Origin: Burkholderiales bacterium
GTDB taxonomy: Bacteria; Pseudomonadota; Gammaproteobacteria; Burkholderiales; SG8-39
Reading direction: 5' to 3'
Length of the DNA: 64,000 bases
Assembly: GCA_027493935.1 (NCBI GenBank)
Contig: JAOSJV010000001.1
Coordinates: 1,922,001 to 1,986,000 of the forward strand
Every line of letters starts with the position of its first letter. Position 1 is the stretch's first letter. This document shows, piece after piece, positions 17,803 through 27,471 of this stretch. A program made the translations under genes and the position numbers. Below the pieces are notes generated by a model. That model searched no databases, was not told the origin of the DNA, and saw only the letters and a program-made list of their open reading frames with translations.

Positions 17803-18549
17803 ATGAAGGCGCGTTCGGCAGCGCGGCCGGCGCGACGAGCGGCGCGCCTACGCGCACGGCGTGCATTATCGGGTCGACGCGCGACTGCGGGCACCGCGAC
17901 GACTGCCGAAGGAGGTCGGCGGCTGAGCGAAATCGCGTTCGAGGAGATCAAGCGCCGCATCATCCGCATGGACTATCGTCCGGGGGCCTATCTCAGCGCG
18001 GCCCAAGTACGGGCGCAGCTTGGGCTCGGCGCGACGCCAGTCAATCAAGCGCTCAACCGCCTGATGATCGAAGGCATGGTCGAGGTGGTTCCGCGCAAGG
18101 GCGCGATCGTCCGGCCGGTCTCGCTCGAGGAGATCCTCGACATCATCGACGTGCGTCTGGTGGCCGAGGTTCACTGTGCACGGCTGGCCACCGAGCGCGC
18201 GACCGAAACGGAGATAACCGACCTCTGCGCGATGCTGGATCAGGCGGTGCCGCTCATCGAGGGGCGCGACGTCGAAGGCTTGATGCTGCTCGACCGCCAG
18301 TTCCACATCCAGCTTTCGAACGCGGCGCGTAACGCTGTGCTGGGCGATGTCCTGCGCTCCTTGCACGAGCGCAGTCTGCGGTTCTGGTTCATCTCGCTTT
18401 CGGACGACAGACACCTGCGGCAGGTGCTGGTCGAGCATTGCCAGATCGCCGAAAGCATTCGGGCTCGCGATGTCGACCGCGCGTGCGCCACGATGCGCTC
18501 ACACATCGAGTCGTTTCGCGCGGCGATCATGCGCTCGTCGATACCCTGA
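17803..18549 (+). CDS. GntR-family transcriptional regulator, FCD subfamily
   Basis: A 248-residue regulator. An Arg/Ala-rich N-terminal extension of about 42 residues is followed by a winged helix (IAFEEIKRRIIRMDYRPGAYL, then RAQLGLGATPVNQALNRL and the wing VVPRKGAIVRPVS). The all-helical FCD ligand-binding domain has D, H and H positions in LLDRQFHIQLS and RSHIESFR that usually bind a metal and a carboxylate effector. It is divergent from the molybdoenzyme/LIV/UbiD genes and is the obvious candidate to control them. No internal start is seen between the ATG and the helix-turn-helix, so the extension may be real. Confidence 0.82.
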   Translation: MKARSAARPARRAARLRARRALSGRRATAGTATTAEGGRRLSEIAFEEIKRRIIRMDYRPGAYLSAAQVRAQLGLGATPVNQALNRLMIEGMVEVVPRKGAIVRPVSLEEILDIIDVRLVAEVHCARLATERATETEITDLCAMLDQAVPLIEGRDVEGLMLLDRQFHIQLSNAARNAVLGDVLRSLHERSLRFWFISLSDDRHLRQVLVEHCQIAESIRARDVDRACATMRSHIESFRAAIMRSSIP

Positions 18550-18689
18550 CGCGAAGGCCGGCCCGGATCCTACGCGCGGTTCGCCTGCCGCGCTTCGCGC
18601 TCATTCAGACGCCAGTCAGCCGGAACGCCGCCGCGGGCCGCTACCCGGCGCTCCCGCTGCCGGGCCGCCGCGTCGGGTAGCTACCACCG

Positions 18690-20783
18690 TCACAATGCGC
18701 AGGCGACGCGCATCCCTGGTCGATCGCGCGCAGCGCGTCGAGGCTCCTCGGCGCGCTCGGCGCCGCCGATGAGGCGCGACCGCACGCCGAGCGCGGCCAG
18801 CTCCTCGTGCAGCTCGCGCGCGGCGCGCTGCCCGGTGCAGAGGACGACGGTGTCGCAGGCGAGGACGTGCGGCGCGCCTTGGTGCACGTAGTGCAGGCCG
18901 GCCTCGTCCACGCGCGCGTACTGCACGCCCGCGACAAAGCGCACGCCGCGGCGCGCGAGTTCCGCCTTGAGCGCCCAGCCGGTGGTGAGTCCGAGCGTGC
19001 GTCCCGGCGGCGTCGAGCGGCGCTGGAACAGCGTGATGCGGCGCGCCGCGGTCTCCGGTGCGGGCTGCGTCAGCCCGCCGCCGGCCGCCCCGGTGGTGTC
19101 GACGCCCCATGCGGTGAGAAAGTGCTCGGTGCGTCCGGCGTCCGCCGGCGCGCTCAGGAACGCCGCCACGTCGAAGCCGATGCCGCCGGCACCGATGATC
19201 GCCACGTCGCGCCCGGCCGCGCGCTCGCCGGAGAGGATCTCGTCGTAGCGCACGACCTTGGGATGATCGATGCCGGCGAGCTCCGGCATGCGTGGACGCA
19301 CGCCCGTCGCGACGACCACCTCGTCGAAGCCCGCGGCGGCGAGCGTTCGCGCATCGGCGACCGCGCCGAGCCGCACGTCGACGTGGGTCTCGGCGAGCCG
19401 CGTCTCGAAGTAGCGCAGCGTCTCGGCAAACTCCTTGCCGGGGATTTCCTTCGCCAGGTTGAGCTGCCCGCCGATGCGCGCGCCGGCCTCGTAGAGGGTC
19501 ACGTGGTGCCCGCGCTCGGCGGCAGCGAGCGCGCACGCGAGGCCGGCGGCGCCGGCCCCGACGACCGCGACCCGCTTCGCGCGCGGCGCCTGCCCGGTCG
19601 GAAACTCGGTCTCGCGGCCGGCCCGCGGATTGACCAGGCAGGTCGCCGGCCGGTTGGCGAAGAGGTAGTCGAGGCAGGCCTGGTTGCAGGCGATGCAGGT
19701 GTTGATCGCGCCGCTGCGGCCGGCGCGCGCTTTCGCTGCGAATTCGGCGTCGGCGAGGAAGGGTCGGGCGAGCGAGACGAGGTCGCCCACGCCGTCGGCG
19801 AGGACCCGCTCGGCAAGCTCGGGCGTGTTGATGCGGTTGGTGACCATCACCGGGATGGCGACGGCGTCCTTGATGCGCTTCACGGCGAACGTCCAGGCGG
19901 CGCGCGGCACGGAGTAGGCGATCGTGGGCACGCGCGCCTCGTGCCAGCCGATGCCGGTGTCGAGGACATCGACGCCGGCGGCGGCGAGCAGGCGCGCCTG
20001 CTCGACCGTCTCGGCGGCATCGAGGCCGCCTTCGACGAGGTCGAGCGCGGAGATCCGGAACACGATCAGGAAGTCGCGCCCGACGCAGGCGCGCGCGCGG
20101 CGCACGATCTCGAGCGGAAAGCGCATCCGGTTCTCGAATGTTCCGCCCCAGCGGTCGTCGCGGCGGTTGGTGCGCGGGCAGGTGAACTGGGTGACGAGAT
20201 AGCCCTCCGAGCCCATGATCTCGACGCCGTCGTAGCCGGCCTCGCGGGCGAGTCCGGCCGTGCGCGCGAAGTCCTCGACCGTCTGCGCGACCTCGGCATC
20301 GGCGAGCGCGCGGATCGGGCGGTGGTTGATCGGCGACGGGATGTCGGAGGCGCCCACCGGCGTGGCGATGCGCGCGTAGCGGCCGGCGTGCAGGATCTGC
20401 AGGCAGATGCGGCCGCCCTCGGCGTGCACCGCGGAGGTGATCTCGCGGTGGAAAGGGACGCGCGCGGCGTCGGCGAGCGCATCGGCGTCCGCCTCGAGCA
20501 CCCCGTCCGCGTTCGGCGCGACACCGCCGGTGATGATGAGCCCGACGCCGCCGCGCGCGCGCTCGGCGTAGAACGCGGCGAGCTTGCGCGCGCCGTCCGG
20601 CTCGCACTCGAGCCGGGTGTGCATCGAACCCATCACGAGCCGGTTGGCGAGGCGCGTGAAGCCGAGATCGAGCGGCGCGAAGAGACGCGGAAAAGCGTGC
20701 TGGGCCGGCGGACTCGGTTCGCTGAGCACGGGGGAATCCCCAAGACTGGTTGCGAGCCGGGCGATTATCGTCGGTGCCGGCAT
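18690..20783 (-). CDS. NADH:flavin oxidoreductase / 2,4-dienoyl-CoA-reductase-like enzyme
   Basis: About 697 residues with the FadH/trimethylamine-dehydrogenase layout. An OYE-like FMN TIM barrel occupies about 30-370. The 4Fe-4S motif C-x2-C-x3-C-x11-C (CIACNQAC then ATC) follows. An FAD domain starts at VAVVGAGAAGLA and an NAD(P) motif is VAIIGAGGIGFD. The last residues look scrambled: about ten codons at 18723-18755 fit the expected LDALRAIDQG only in another frame, implying two compensating shifts. It would reduce an unsaturated CoA ester or enone. It is divergent from an IclR regulator gene 145 bases away. Confidence 0.82.
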   Translation of the reverse strand: MPAPTIIARLATSLGDSPVLSEPSPPAQHAFPRLFAPLDLGFTRLANRLVMGSMHTRLECEPDGARKLAAFYAERARGGVGLIITGGVAPNADGVLEADADALADAARVPFHREITSAVHAEGGRICLQILHAGRYARIATPVGASDIPSPINHRPIRALADAEVAQTVEDFARTAGLAREAGYDGVEIMGSEGYLVTQFTCPRTNRRDDRWGGTFENRMRFPLEIVRRARACVGRDFLIVFRISALDLVEGGLDAAETVEQARLLAAAGVDVLDTGIGWHEARVPTIAYSVPRAAWTFAVKRIKDAVAIPVMVTNRINTPELAERVLADGVGDLVSLARPFLADAEFAAKARAGRSGAINTCIACNQACLDYLFANRPATCLVNPRAGRETEFPTGQAPRAKRVAVVGAGAAGLACALAAAERGHHVTLYEAGARIGGQLNLAKEIPGKEFAETLRYFETRLAETHVDVRLGAVADARTLAAAGFDEVVVATGVRPRMPELAGIDHPKVVRYDEILSGERAAGRDVAIIGAGGIGFDVAAFLSAPADAGRTEHFLTAWGVDTTGAAGGGLTQPAPETAARRITLFQRRSTPPGRTLGLTTGWALKAELARRGVRFVAGVQYARVDEAGLHYVHQGAPHVLACDTVVLCTGQRAARELHEELAALGVRSRLIGGAERAEEPRRAARDRPGMRVACAL

Positions 20784-20812
20784 GCCTGCTCAAGCTTGGA
20801 TCGGCGACATGG

Positions 20813-20896
20813 TTGACACGAGCGCGACGAACTCTCTATTGACACGAGGGCGACGAACTCCCTATAGTCCGAGCCGATACGCGAATAAGAATTCGC
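20813..20896 (+). promoter_or_regulatory. Tandem 26-bp repeats with promoter and palindrome upstream of the IclR gene
   Basis: Two adjacent 26-base copies (20813-20838 and 20839-20864) match at 24 of 26 positions; each starts with the -35 hexamer TTGACA. The second copy has TATAGT at 20863-20868 after an 18-base spacer, giving a good promoter toward the IclR gene. The first has TATTGA at 20837. Just downstream is a perfect inverted repeat GCGAAT-AAGA-ATTCGC (20881-20896), a likely operator placed at the start of the transcript. The region also separates the divergent flavoenzyme gene. Confidence 0.5.
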
Positions 20897-20928
20897 AATC
20901 CGAACAAAGCATCGGGAGCAGCCTGCAC

Positions 20929-21772
20929 GTGGTTTTGCGATCTTCGCGGCACGGCGAGAGGCCGAGTGTTTCGGAAAACCCGAAGAACCTGGTCCAGTCC
21001 CTGGCCAAGGGATTTCGCGTGCTCGAGGCGTTCTCCGCCGTCGAGCCCGAACTGCCGCTCGCCGAGCTCGCCCGGCGCGCCGAGCTCGACAACGCCACCG
21101 CGTTTCGCCTGCTGAACACGCTCGTGATGCTCGGCTACGTCGAGCGCGCCGCGCGCGGCCGCAACTTCCGGCTGTCGCTGAAGGTGCTCGACCTCGGCTT
21201 CAACGCGATTGCCCGCATGGAGATGCGCGAGCGCGTGCGTCCGGTGCTGCGTTCGCTCGTCGGCGAGGTGAACGAGGCCGCGAGCGTCGCGGTACTGGAC
21301 GGCGCGGAGGCGGTGTACATCGAGCGCGTGCAGGCCGGCATGGTCCGTCTGGGCGTCGACGTGCGCGTGGGCTCGCGGATTCCCGCGTACTGCTCTGCGG
21401 TTGGGCTTGCGATCCTCGCCTGCCTGCCGAAGAGCGAGCAGATCCGCATCCTCGGTCTCGCGCCGCGCGTGAAGCTCACGCCGCGGACCGTGACCGACCA
21501 GCGCGAAATCCTGGCCCGCCTAGCGCGCGTTCGGCGCGACGGCTATATCGTGGTCGACCAGGAGATCACGAGCGGATTGCGGGCGCTCGCCGCGCCGGCG
21601 CTCGACGTGGACGGGCATCCGATCGCCGCTGTCAGCGTGGTCGCGCCGGTGCTGCGCATGCCGCTCGAGGCGTTCTTGAGGGAAGGCCGTCAACCCCGTG
21701 CTGGATGCGGCGCGTACGATTTCCAAGGCGATGCAGTCCGGCGGCGCCACCGCGCTGCCGCCGGCGGCGTGA
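20929..21772 (+). CDS. IclR-family transcriptional regulator, one frameshift near the C terminus
   Basis: About 281 residues. The winged helix covers roughly 20-85 (KNLVQSLAKGFRVLEAFSA, then LAELARRAELDNATAFRLL) and the IclR effector domain follows (VAVLDGAEAVYIERVQ, PAYCSAVGLAILA). The frame breaks at GG 21685-21686; dropping one G gives the natural end LREAVNPVLDAARTISK and a stop at 21770-21772. GTG 20929 is used as the start because GGGAG lies about ten bases upstream and the promoter elements precede it. It leads the plus-strand cluster with DapA-like, TRAP and UbiD genes and presumably controls it and the divergent flavoenzyme. Confidence 0.8.
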
Positions 21773-21814
21773 TGGGGTGACTTACCAACTGTGCGTGTGC
21801 GAGGAGAGCAAGCG

Positions 21815-22756
21815 ATGGCGAAATGGGACTACAAGGGCATACTCCCGGCGATGCAAGTGCCGTTCAAGCCCGATTACTCGATCGACGAGGGCGAGCTGCG
21901 CCGGTTCACGGCGCGGCTCGGCGCCACGCGGGGCATCACGGGCCTGGTGACGAACGGACACACTGGCGAGGTGTTCGCGCTCACCGCGCCCGAGCGCGCC
22001 GAGGTCACGCGGATTGTGGCCGACGAGGTGAAGGACAAGATGCCGGTGGTTTCGGGCATCTGTGTCGAGGGTATCATCGACGCCTGCGAGCACGCGGTGA
22101 TGGCGCGCGACGCCGGCGCTTCCGCGTTGCTCGTCATGCCGCCGCACCAGTGGCTGCGGTTCGGCATGAAGCCCGAGCACGTCATCGAGCACTTCAGCGA
22201 GATCGGCAAGGCGTCGGGACTCGATCTGTTCGTGCACGTGTATCCCTCATGGACGCGAGCTGCGTACTCGTGCGAGCTGCTGGCCGAGCTCGCGCGGCTG
22301 CGGCACGTCAAGGCGTTCAAGCTCGGTACGCGCGACATGAACAAGTACGCCATGGATATCAAGGCGATTCGCGACGCCGCACCGGAGAAGACTGTTCTCA
22401 CATGCCACGACGAGTACCTCCTGCCGTCGATGGTCCAGGGTGTGGACGGCGCGCTGGTCGGCTTCGGCTCGTTCCTGCCCGAGAAGATCGCGGCGCTCTG
22501 GGAGGCGGTCCAGGCGGGCGACCTCAACCGGGCGATGCAGCTCCAGCTCGAGATCAACCCGCTCAAGCAGGCGGTCTACGGCTTCGGCGAGCCCACCGGC
22601 GAGGCGCACGCCCGCATGAAGGCAGCGATGGCGCTCGCCGGCCTGATGAAGTCGCCGCTGTGTCGGCGACCGGCGCGGCCGGTCGAGGGCAAGGACCTGG
22701 CGGCGATCAAGGACGCGCTGCGCGGGGCCGGTATGCTCCAGCGCGAGGCGGCGTAG
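21815..22756 (+). CDS. DapA-family dihydrodipicolinate synthase / aldolase-like protein
   Basis: A 313-residue (beta/alpha)8 class I aldolase of the DHDPS/N-acetylneuraminate-lyase superfamily. The substrate-carboxylate loop is GLVTNGHTGEV (about 43-53), the catalytic Tyr is in VHVYPS, and the Schiff-base Lys is in VKAFKLGTRD (about 171). ATG 21815 follows GAGGAG at a proper distance. The surrounding TRAP, IclR and hydro-lyase genes point to a pyruvate-forming aldolase or hydratase in acid catabolism rather than lysine synthesis. The exact substrate cannot be read from sequence. Confidence 0.8.
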   Translation: MAKWDYKGILPAMQVPFKPDYSIDEGELRRFTARLGATRGITGLVTNGHTGEVFALTAPERAEVTRIVADEVKDKMPVVSGICVEGIIDACEHAVMARDAGASALLVMPPHQWLRFGMKPEHVIEHFSEIGKASGLDLFVHVYPSWTRAAYSCELLAELARLRHVKAFKLGTRDMNKYAMDIKAIRDAAPEKTVLTCHDEYLLPSMVQGVDGALVGFGSFLPEKIAALWEAVQAGDLNRAMQLQLEINPLKQAVYGFGEPTGEAHARMKAAMALAGLMKSPLCRRPARPVEGKDLAAIKDALRGAGMLQREAA

Positions 22757-22849
22757 CGTGCCGTTCGCGAGAGGTTCGTAGACACGCGCGGCGCGTACGG
22801 TCCGTGCCGACGCGCCGCGCTTGCATCCCGTCGAGAGGAGGAGTGTGAA

Positions 22850-23856
22850 ATGAGATCTGCATCCAGAAGGCTGTATCACGCGCTAGGGGCGGTGGCAATC
22901 GGCGCCGCGCTGGCGACCGCCGGCACGGCACGCGCCGAGGAGATCAAGTTCGGCGCGATGCCGCTCGGATCGATCTGGTACGTGTTCGCCGCGAGCTTCT
23001 CCAAGCTCATCCAGCCGACGCTACCGGCCGGGTCCAAGATGGAAGTCATCGCACGCGGCGGCGGCGTCGGCAACCCGATCGCTGTGGACAGCAAGAAGGC
23101 CGACGTCGCGCTAGCCAACGTCTGCACGTCGGTCTGGGCGATGAACGGCGAGCCGGAGATCTACAAAGGCAAGAAGTACCCGAACATCCGCGCACTGCTC
23201 GGCGGGCTGAACGAGGTATGGATCGCTGCGATGCTCACCGAGGACTACATCAAGCGCACCGGCAACGACACGCTGGAAAAGGCGCTGCTTTCCAAGCAGC
23301 CGCCGCGGGTCATTATGAAGCCGGCCGGCAGCACGGTGCCGCCGTCGGTGCGGATGGTATTCGAAGGTCTCGGCCTGACGTTTGAGAAGTACAAGGCCGC
23401 GGGCGGCGAGATCATTCAGGTGGGCGTAAGCCAGATCCCTCAATGATGCGCGACGGGCGCGCCGATCTCTACTTTGAGAGCGTGTCGCCTGGCCATCCGG
23501 CCACCACCGAGGTAACGCTCACCGTCCCAGTGCGCTTCGTCGATCTGCCGCAAGAATCGCTCAAGGTGCTGGGCGCGAACGGACTCAAGGTGCACCCGCT
23601 GCCGCAATCCTTCAAGGGCCAAAACGGCCCGACCAAGGCGGCGGACTTCGGCACCAACCTGATCGTACACAAGGACATGCCGGAGGCGACCGCCTACGCG
23701 ATCACCAAGGCGATCGTCGAGAACCGCGACGCGCTCGTCGCCGAGAACAAGGCGATGCGCGGGTTCGTCGCGAAAGACGCCTGGCGGCCGGAGAACGTCG
23801 GCATCCCGCTCCACCCGGGCGCGGTCAAGTACTACAAGGAACGTGGATGGATGTGA
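22850..23856 (+). CDS. TAXI-family TRAP transporter solute-binding protein, one frameshift
   Basis: About 335 residues when joined at CCC 23437-23439, where one C is missing; restoring it gives SQIPSMMRDGRADLYFES. A signal peptide (VAIGAALATAGTARA) precedes IKFGAMPLGSIWYVFAASF, and the TAXI-typical ARGGGVGNPIAVDSKKADVAL region follows. In the sequence as given, a TGA ends the first half at 23446. The protein would bind the substrate in the periplasm for the fused TRAP permease that follows 129 bases downstream. Confidence 0.82.
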
Positions 23857-23985
23857 GGACGGTCGCGCGTCGGTAGCGCGCTCGTTCCGCCCTTGTCGAG
23901 GCAGGCGCCGGCCCGCCGGAAACCGGGCACCGGTGCCGTGCCGCCGCGGTAAGCCGGGCGCATCCCGCCGCGCAGAGGGAGACTC

Positions 23986-25870
23986 GTGGACACCCTGCAG
24001 CGTCTGGTGCGCCCGCGTTGGCTCGTGGCCGTCGGCTGGCTCGCGTTCCAGCTTTACATTCTGTACGAGCCGTTGCCACCGACGGCGCAGCGGCCGGTAC
24101 ACGTCGCGTTCGCGCTCGCGGCGACGTTCCTCTTCCTGCCGCTCGGCCCGGGCATCTGGCGCCGTGTGGTCGACTGGTGCCTGGTCGCCGGAACGATTGC
24201 CATGCTCGGCTACTACCTCGCCGACTTCCAGCGCCTGTACGAGCGCATGGACGGTATCGACGAGGTGCTGGTGCAGGACCTCGTCTTCGGCACGCTGGTC
24301 CTTCTGCTGCTGTTCGAGGGGACGCGACGCACCGTAGGCTGGAGCCTGCTCACGGTCGTGCTCGCGTTCGTGGCCTATGGGTTCCTCGGTCCATGGTTCC
24401 CGGGCTGGCTGCAGTTCGGCGGGTTCGAGTACGCGACGTTCATCGAGATCGTGACCATGGCGACGCACGGTATTCTCGGCGTTACCACGGAGACCTCGGT
24501 CACCTTCGTCTTCTACTTCATCCTGTTCGGGGTCGTGTACTCGGCCACCGGAGGCGGCGCGCTGTTCATGGACAGTGCGCTGCGCGCGGTCGGCCGTCGC
24601 AAGGGCGGCGCCGCGAAATCCGCGATCGTCTCGAGCGCCATGTTCGGCAGCGTGAGCGGGAGTGCGGTGGCGAACGTGATGGCGACCGGCGTGTTCACGA
24701 TCCCGCTCATGAAACGGACCGGCTACACGCCGGAAGAGGCCGGCGCCCACGAGGCGACCGCGTCGACCGGCGGGCAGCTCATGCCGCCTGTGATGGGTAT
24801 CGCCGCGTTCGTGATGGCCGAGCTGCTCGCCACGTCCTACGCGCGGATCGCGATCGCCGGGCTGATTCCCGCCGTCGCGTACTACTTCGCGCTCTACATG
24901 ATCGTCGACCTGAAGGCGAGGCACCGGCGGGTCGGCTCGCTCGCGCCGGAGGAGATCGCCGCGATCCCGCCGATCCTGCCCCGGCTGCACCTGTTCCTGG
25001 CGCCGATCGCGCTGATCGGCCTGCTCATCGCGGGCTTCTCGGCGACGATGGCGGCGATGGTGGCGAGCGTGATCGCGCTGGCGTCGTGCTTCCTGCGCAC
25101 TGCCACGCGGATCGGCGCGAAGGCGGCGCTCGAGATGGTCGAAGATCTCGCCAGCCAGGCTGCGCAGGTGGCGATTCCCATCATCACGATTGGCATTATC
25201 ATCGCGGTCGCGATCCAGTCGAACCTCGCGCTGAAGTTCTCGACCCAGCTCATCTCGATCTCCGGCGGGACCCTGATCGGCGCGATGCTGTTCATCATCC
25301 TCGGCTGCCTCATCATGGGGATGGGCCTGCCCACGGTCGCCGCGTACATCATCGGCGCGATCGCTTTTTGTTCCGGCGATCACCAGGCTCGGAATCGACA
25401 CGCTCGCAGCGCACTTCTTCGTCATGTACTACTGCGTCATGTCGATGATCACGCCGCCGGTCGCGCTCGCCTCGTACGCCGCGGCAGGTCTCGCGAAGGC
25501 GGACGCGATGCGCACCGGGTGGCTCGCTTTCAAGCTCTCTTTCGTGCTGTTCCTGATCCCGTTCGCGTTCGCTTTCGATCCGGCGCTGCTGTGGTCGGGG
25601 TCCTTCGTGTGGATCGCGCTCGCGTTCGCATCGATGATGGCGGCGACTTTGGCCTGGGCGGTGATGCTGCAGGGATACCTCGTCTGCCCGCTCAGCTGGC
25701 CGGAGCGCGTCCTGTTCGGCGCGGCATCGCTCACGATCATTTTCGGCAGGACCGGAACGCTCGCGTGGGGCGCGGGCTGCCTGCTGCTCGCCGGGCTTGT
25801 CGTGTGGGGGGCACTACTGCGTCCGCGCGTACTCGGCAGCGGCGCGCCCGCGGGGGCGCCGCTCGAATGA
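23986..25870 (+). CDS. TRAP transporter fused (4TM/12TM, DctQM-type) permease, one frameshift
   Basis: About 627 residues of almost continuous membrane helices. The N-terminal DctQ-like part is followed by the DctM-like part with family segments MFGSVSGSAVANVMATG, ATASTGGQLMPPVMG and GLPTVAAYI. The frame breaks in the T5 run at 25365-25369; with four T it reads on as AFVPAITRLGIDTLAAHFFVMYYC to the stop at 25868-25870. As given, the frame instead runs on into the UbiD gene and imitates a 1097-residue fusion. Start GTG 23986 has GAGGGAG upstream. With the TAXI protein it would import an organic acid by a sodium or proton gradient. Confidence 0.82.
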
Positions 25871-27279
25871 CGCTGGACCTGCGCTCCTTCCTGGCCGCGA
25901 GCACGGCGGAGTGCTGGCGTGTGGCCGAGCCGGTTTCGGTCGTGCACGAGATCACGGCCCTGCAGCACGCGCTGTCGGCGAGCGTGCGCTATCCCGTGCT
26001 GCAGATCGAGCAGCCGCTGCGCGCCGACGGAAGCACGAGCGCGATCCCGGTCGTGACCAATCTGTTCGCGAGCCGGTCGCGCGTTGCGCGCCTGCTCGGC
26101 CTCGCCGACGAGCGGAAGGCCGCGGCCGGGATCGCGGCGCTCGCCAACGCGCGGCGCGTGCCCGTCCTCGTGAGCGCGGCGCCGGTGCAGGAGCTCGTGA
26201 GCCACGGTGATGCCGCGAGCCTGTTCGACCTGCCGGTGCTGCGCCAGCACAGCCTGGACGTCGGCCACTACATCACCTCCGGTCACTGCACGACGGTTGA
26301 CCCGGACACCGGTCTGGACAACACGTCGCTGCAGCGCTGCTGGGTGCGTGAGCCGCGCCTGATGACGTACTACCCGTATGAGGGCTCGCACAACGCGCGC
26401 AACGTGCGAAAGTGGTGGGCGCAGGGTCGTGCGTGCCCGTTCGCGCTGTGGATCGGCCATCACCCGAAGGTCATGCTCGGCGCGCAGGCAAAGCTCGGTC
26501 ACCCGGAAAGCCACTGGGCCGCGGCGGGCGGCATCGCGGGCGCGCCGGTGCGACTGGTGCCTACGGTCACGCACGGCGAGCGGCTGATGGTGCCGGCCGA
26601 TGCCGAGATCGTCGTCGAGGGCTGGGTGCCGCCGCATCGCCTCGCCGCCGACGGGCCGTTCGCCGAGTACACCGGGTACGTCGGCGTCCAGGTCGCGACG
26701 CCAGTCGTCGAGGTGACCTGCATCACGCGCCGCGCGGACGCCATCTACGTCGACTTCGGCGCCGGGCTCGAGGATCATCTGATTCCCGAGAATATGATGA
26801 TGGAGGGCCGGCTCTACCAGCTCGCGCACGCGGTCGCGCCCACGCTCGCGAATGTGCACGTGCCGTTCTCCGGCCGGCGCTTTCACGCGTATCTGCAGCT
26901 ACGCGATCCGCCACGGGGGGAGGTGCGCGACGCCCTGACCGCCGCGCTCGCCTACCGTCGACTGCGCACCGCGATCGCGGTGGACGAGGATGTTGACCTA
27001 TTCGACGAGCGTGCGGTGCTGTGGGCGGTGGCGACGCGCGTTCAGTGGCATCGCGACCTGCTTCGCATCGATGGGCTCACGCATCCGAACCTGGATCCGT
27101 CGCTGCCGCCCGGCGCGGCGACGATCACCAAGGCGGGCATCGACGCAACGTTGCCGCCTGCGCGCGCGGCAGGCCGGCCGCGGCCGTTTGCGCCCGTGAA
27201 CGCGATGCCGGAGGCGGCCCTCGCGCGGGCGCGCGCGCAGGTCGCCGCGGCGGACGACGCAGGTTGGCCGCGCACATGA
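25867..27279 (+). CDS. UbiD-family decarboxylase
   Basis: A 470-residue UbiD homologue. Arg is in NTSLQRCWV, the PADAEIVVEGW segment is present, and the acid pair is in DGPFAE (Asp in place of the first Glu, the second Glu kept), a tolerated variant. The ATG overlaps the TRAP permease stop (ATGA) and its own stop overlaps the start of the zinc-ribbon gene, again ATGA. So permease, decarboxylase and small protein look translationally coupled. It likely acts on the acid imported by the TRAP system. No UbiX-type flavin prenyltransferase is nearby. Confidence 0.82.
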   Translation: MTLDLRSFLAASTAECWRVAEPVSVVHEITALQHALSASVRYPVLQIEQPLRADGSTSAIPVVTNLFASRSRVARLLGLADERKAAAGIAALANARRVPVLVSAAPVQELVSHGDAASLFDLPVLRQHSLDVGHYITSGHCTTVDPDTGLDNTSLQRCWVREPRLMTYYPYEGSHNARNVRKWWAQGRACPFALWIGHHPKVMLGAQAKLGHPESHWAAAGGIAGAPVRLVPTVTHGERLMVPADAEIVVEGWVPPHRLAADGPFAEYTGYVGVQVATPVVEVTCITRRADAIYVDFGAGLEDHLIPENMMMEGRLYQLAHAVAPTLANVHVPFSGRRFHAYLQLRDPPRGEVRDALTAALAYRRLRTAIAVDEDVDLFDERAVLWAVATRVQWHRDLLRIDGLTHPNLDPSLPPGAATITKAGIDATLPPARAAGRPRPFAPVNAMPEAALARARAQVAAADDAGWPRT

Positions 27280-27458
27280 GCGGCGCGACTCCGGCGTGGG
27301 AGAAGCAGGGCGCGACCGCGTGGGCACAGTGCCCGCAGTGCGCGAGCTGGTTTCCGGTCGCGGTGCCGCTCGTGGCGCTCGGTGCGGTCGACCTGCGCTG
27401 CCCCGGCTGCGGCGCGGCGTTCAGGCCGGAGGCCGCGCGCGACGTGCTGCTGCCGTGA
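27276..27458 (+). CDS. Small zinc-ribbon protein, resembling hydroxyarylate decarboxylase subunit D
   Basis: A 60-residue protein with two CxxC knuckles, C19-x2-C22 and C42-x2-C45, the layout of a zinc ribbon. It starts inside the stop of the UbiD gene (ATGA). Non-oxidative hydroxyarylic acid decarboxylases (BsdBCD, VdcBCD) consist of a UbiX-like B, a UbiD-like C and a small Cys-rich D subunit of about 75 residues with two CxxC pairs. Size, motif and coupling here fit such a D subunit. Overall sequence similarity is not obvious, so this is inference. Confidence 0.6.
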   Translation: MSGATPAWEKQGATAWAQCPQCASWFPVAVPLVALGAVDLRCPGCGAAFRPEAARDVLLP

Positions 27459-27471
27459 GCAGAGGGCGCGG

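Noticed and set aside
23986..27279. Apparent 1097-residue fusion of a TRAP permease and a UbiD decarboxylase
   Set aside because: The T5 run at 25365-25369 has one T too many; with four T the permease ends at 25870 with an ATGA overlap to the UbiD start. The stretch between 25370 and 25867 in the fused frame has no membrane helices and is nonsense.
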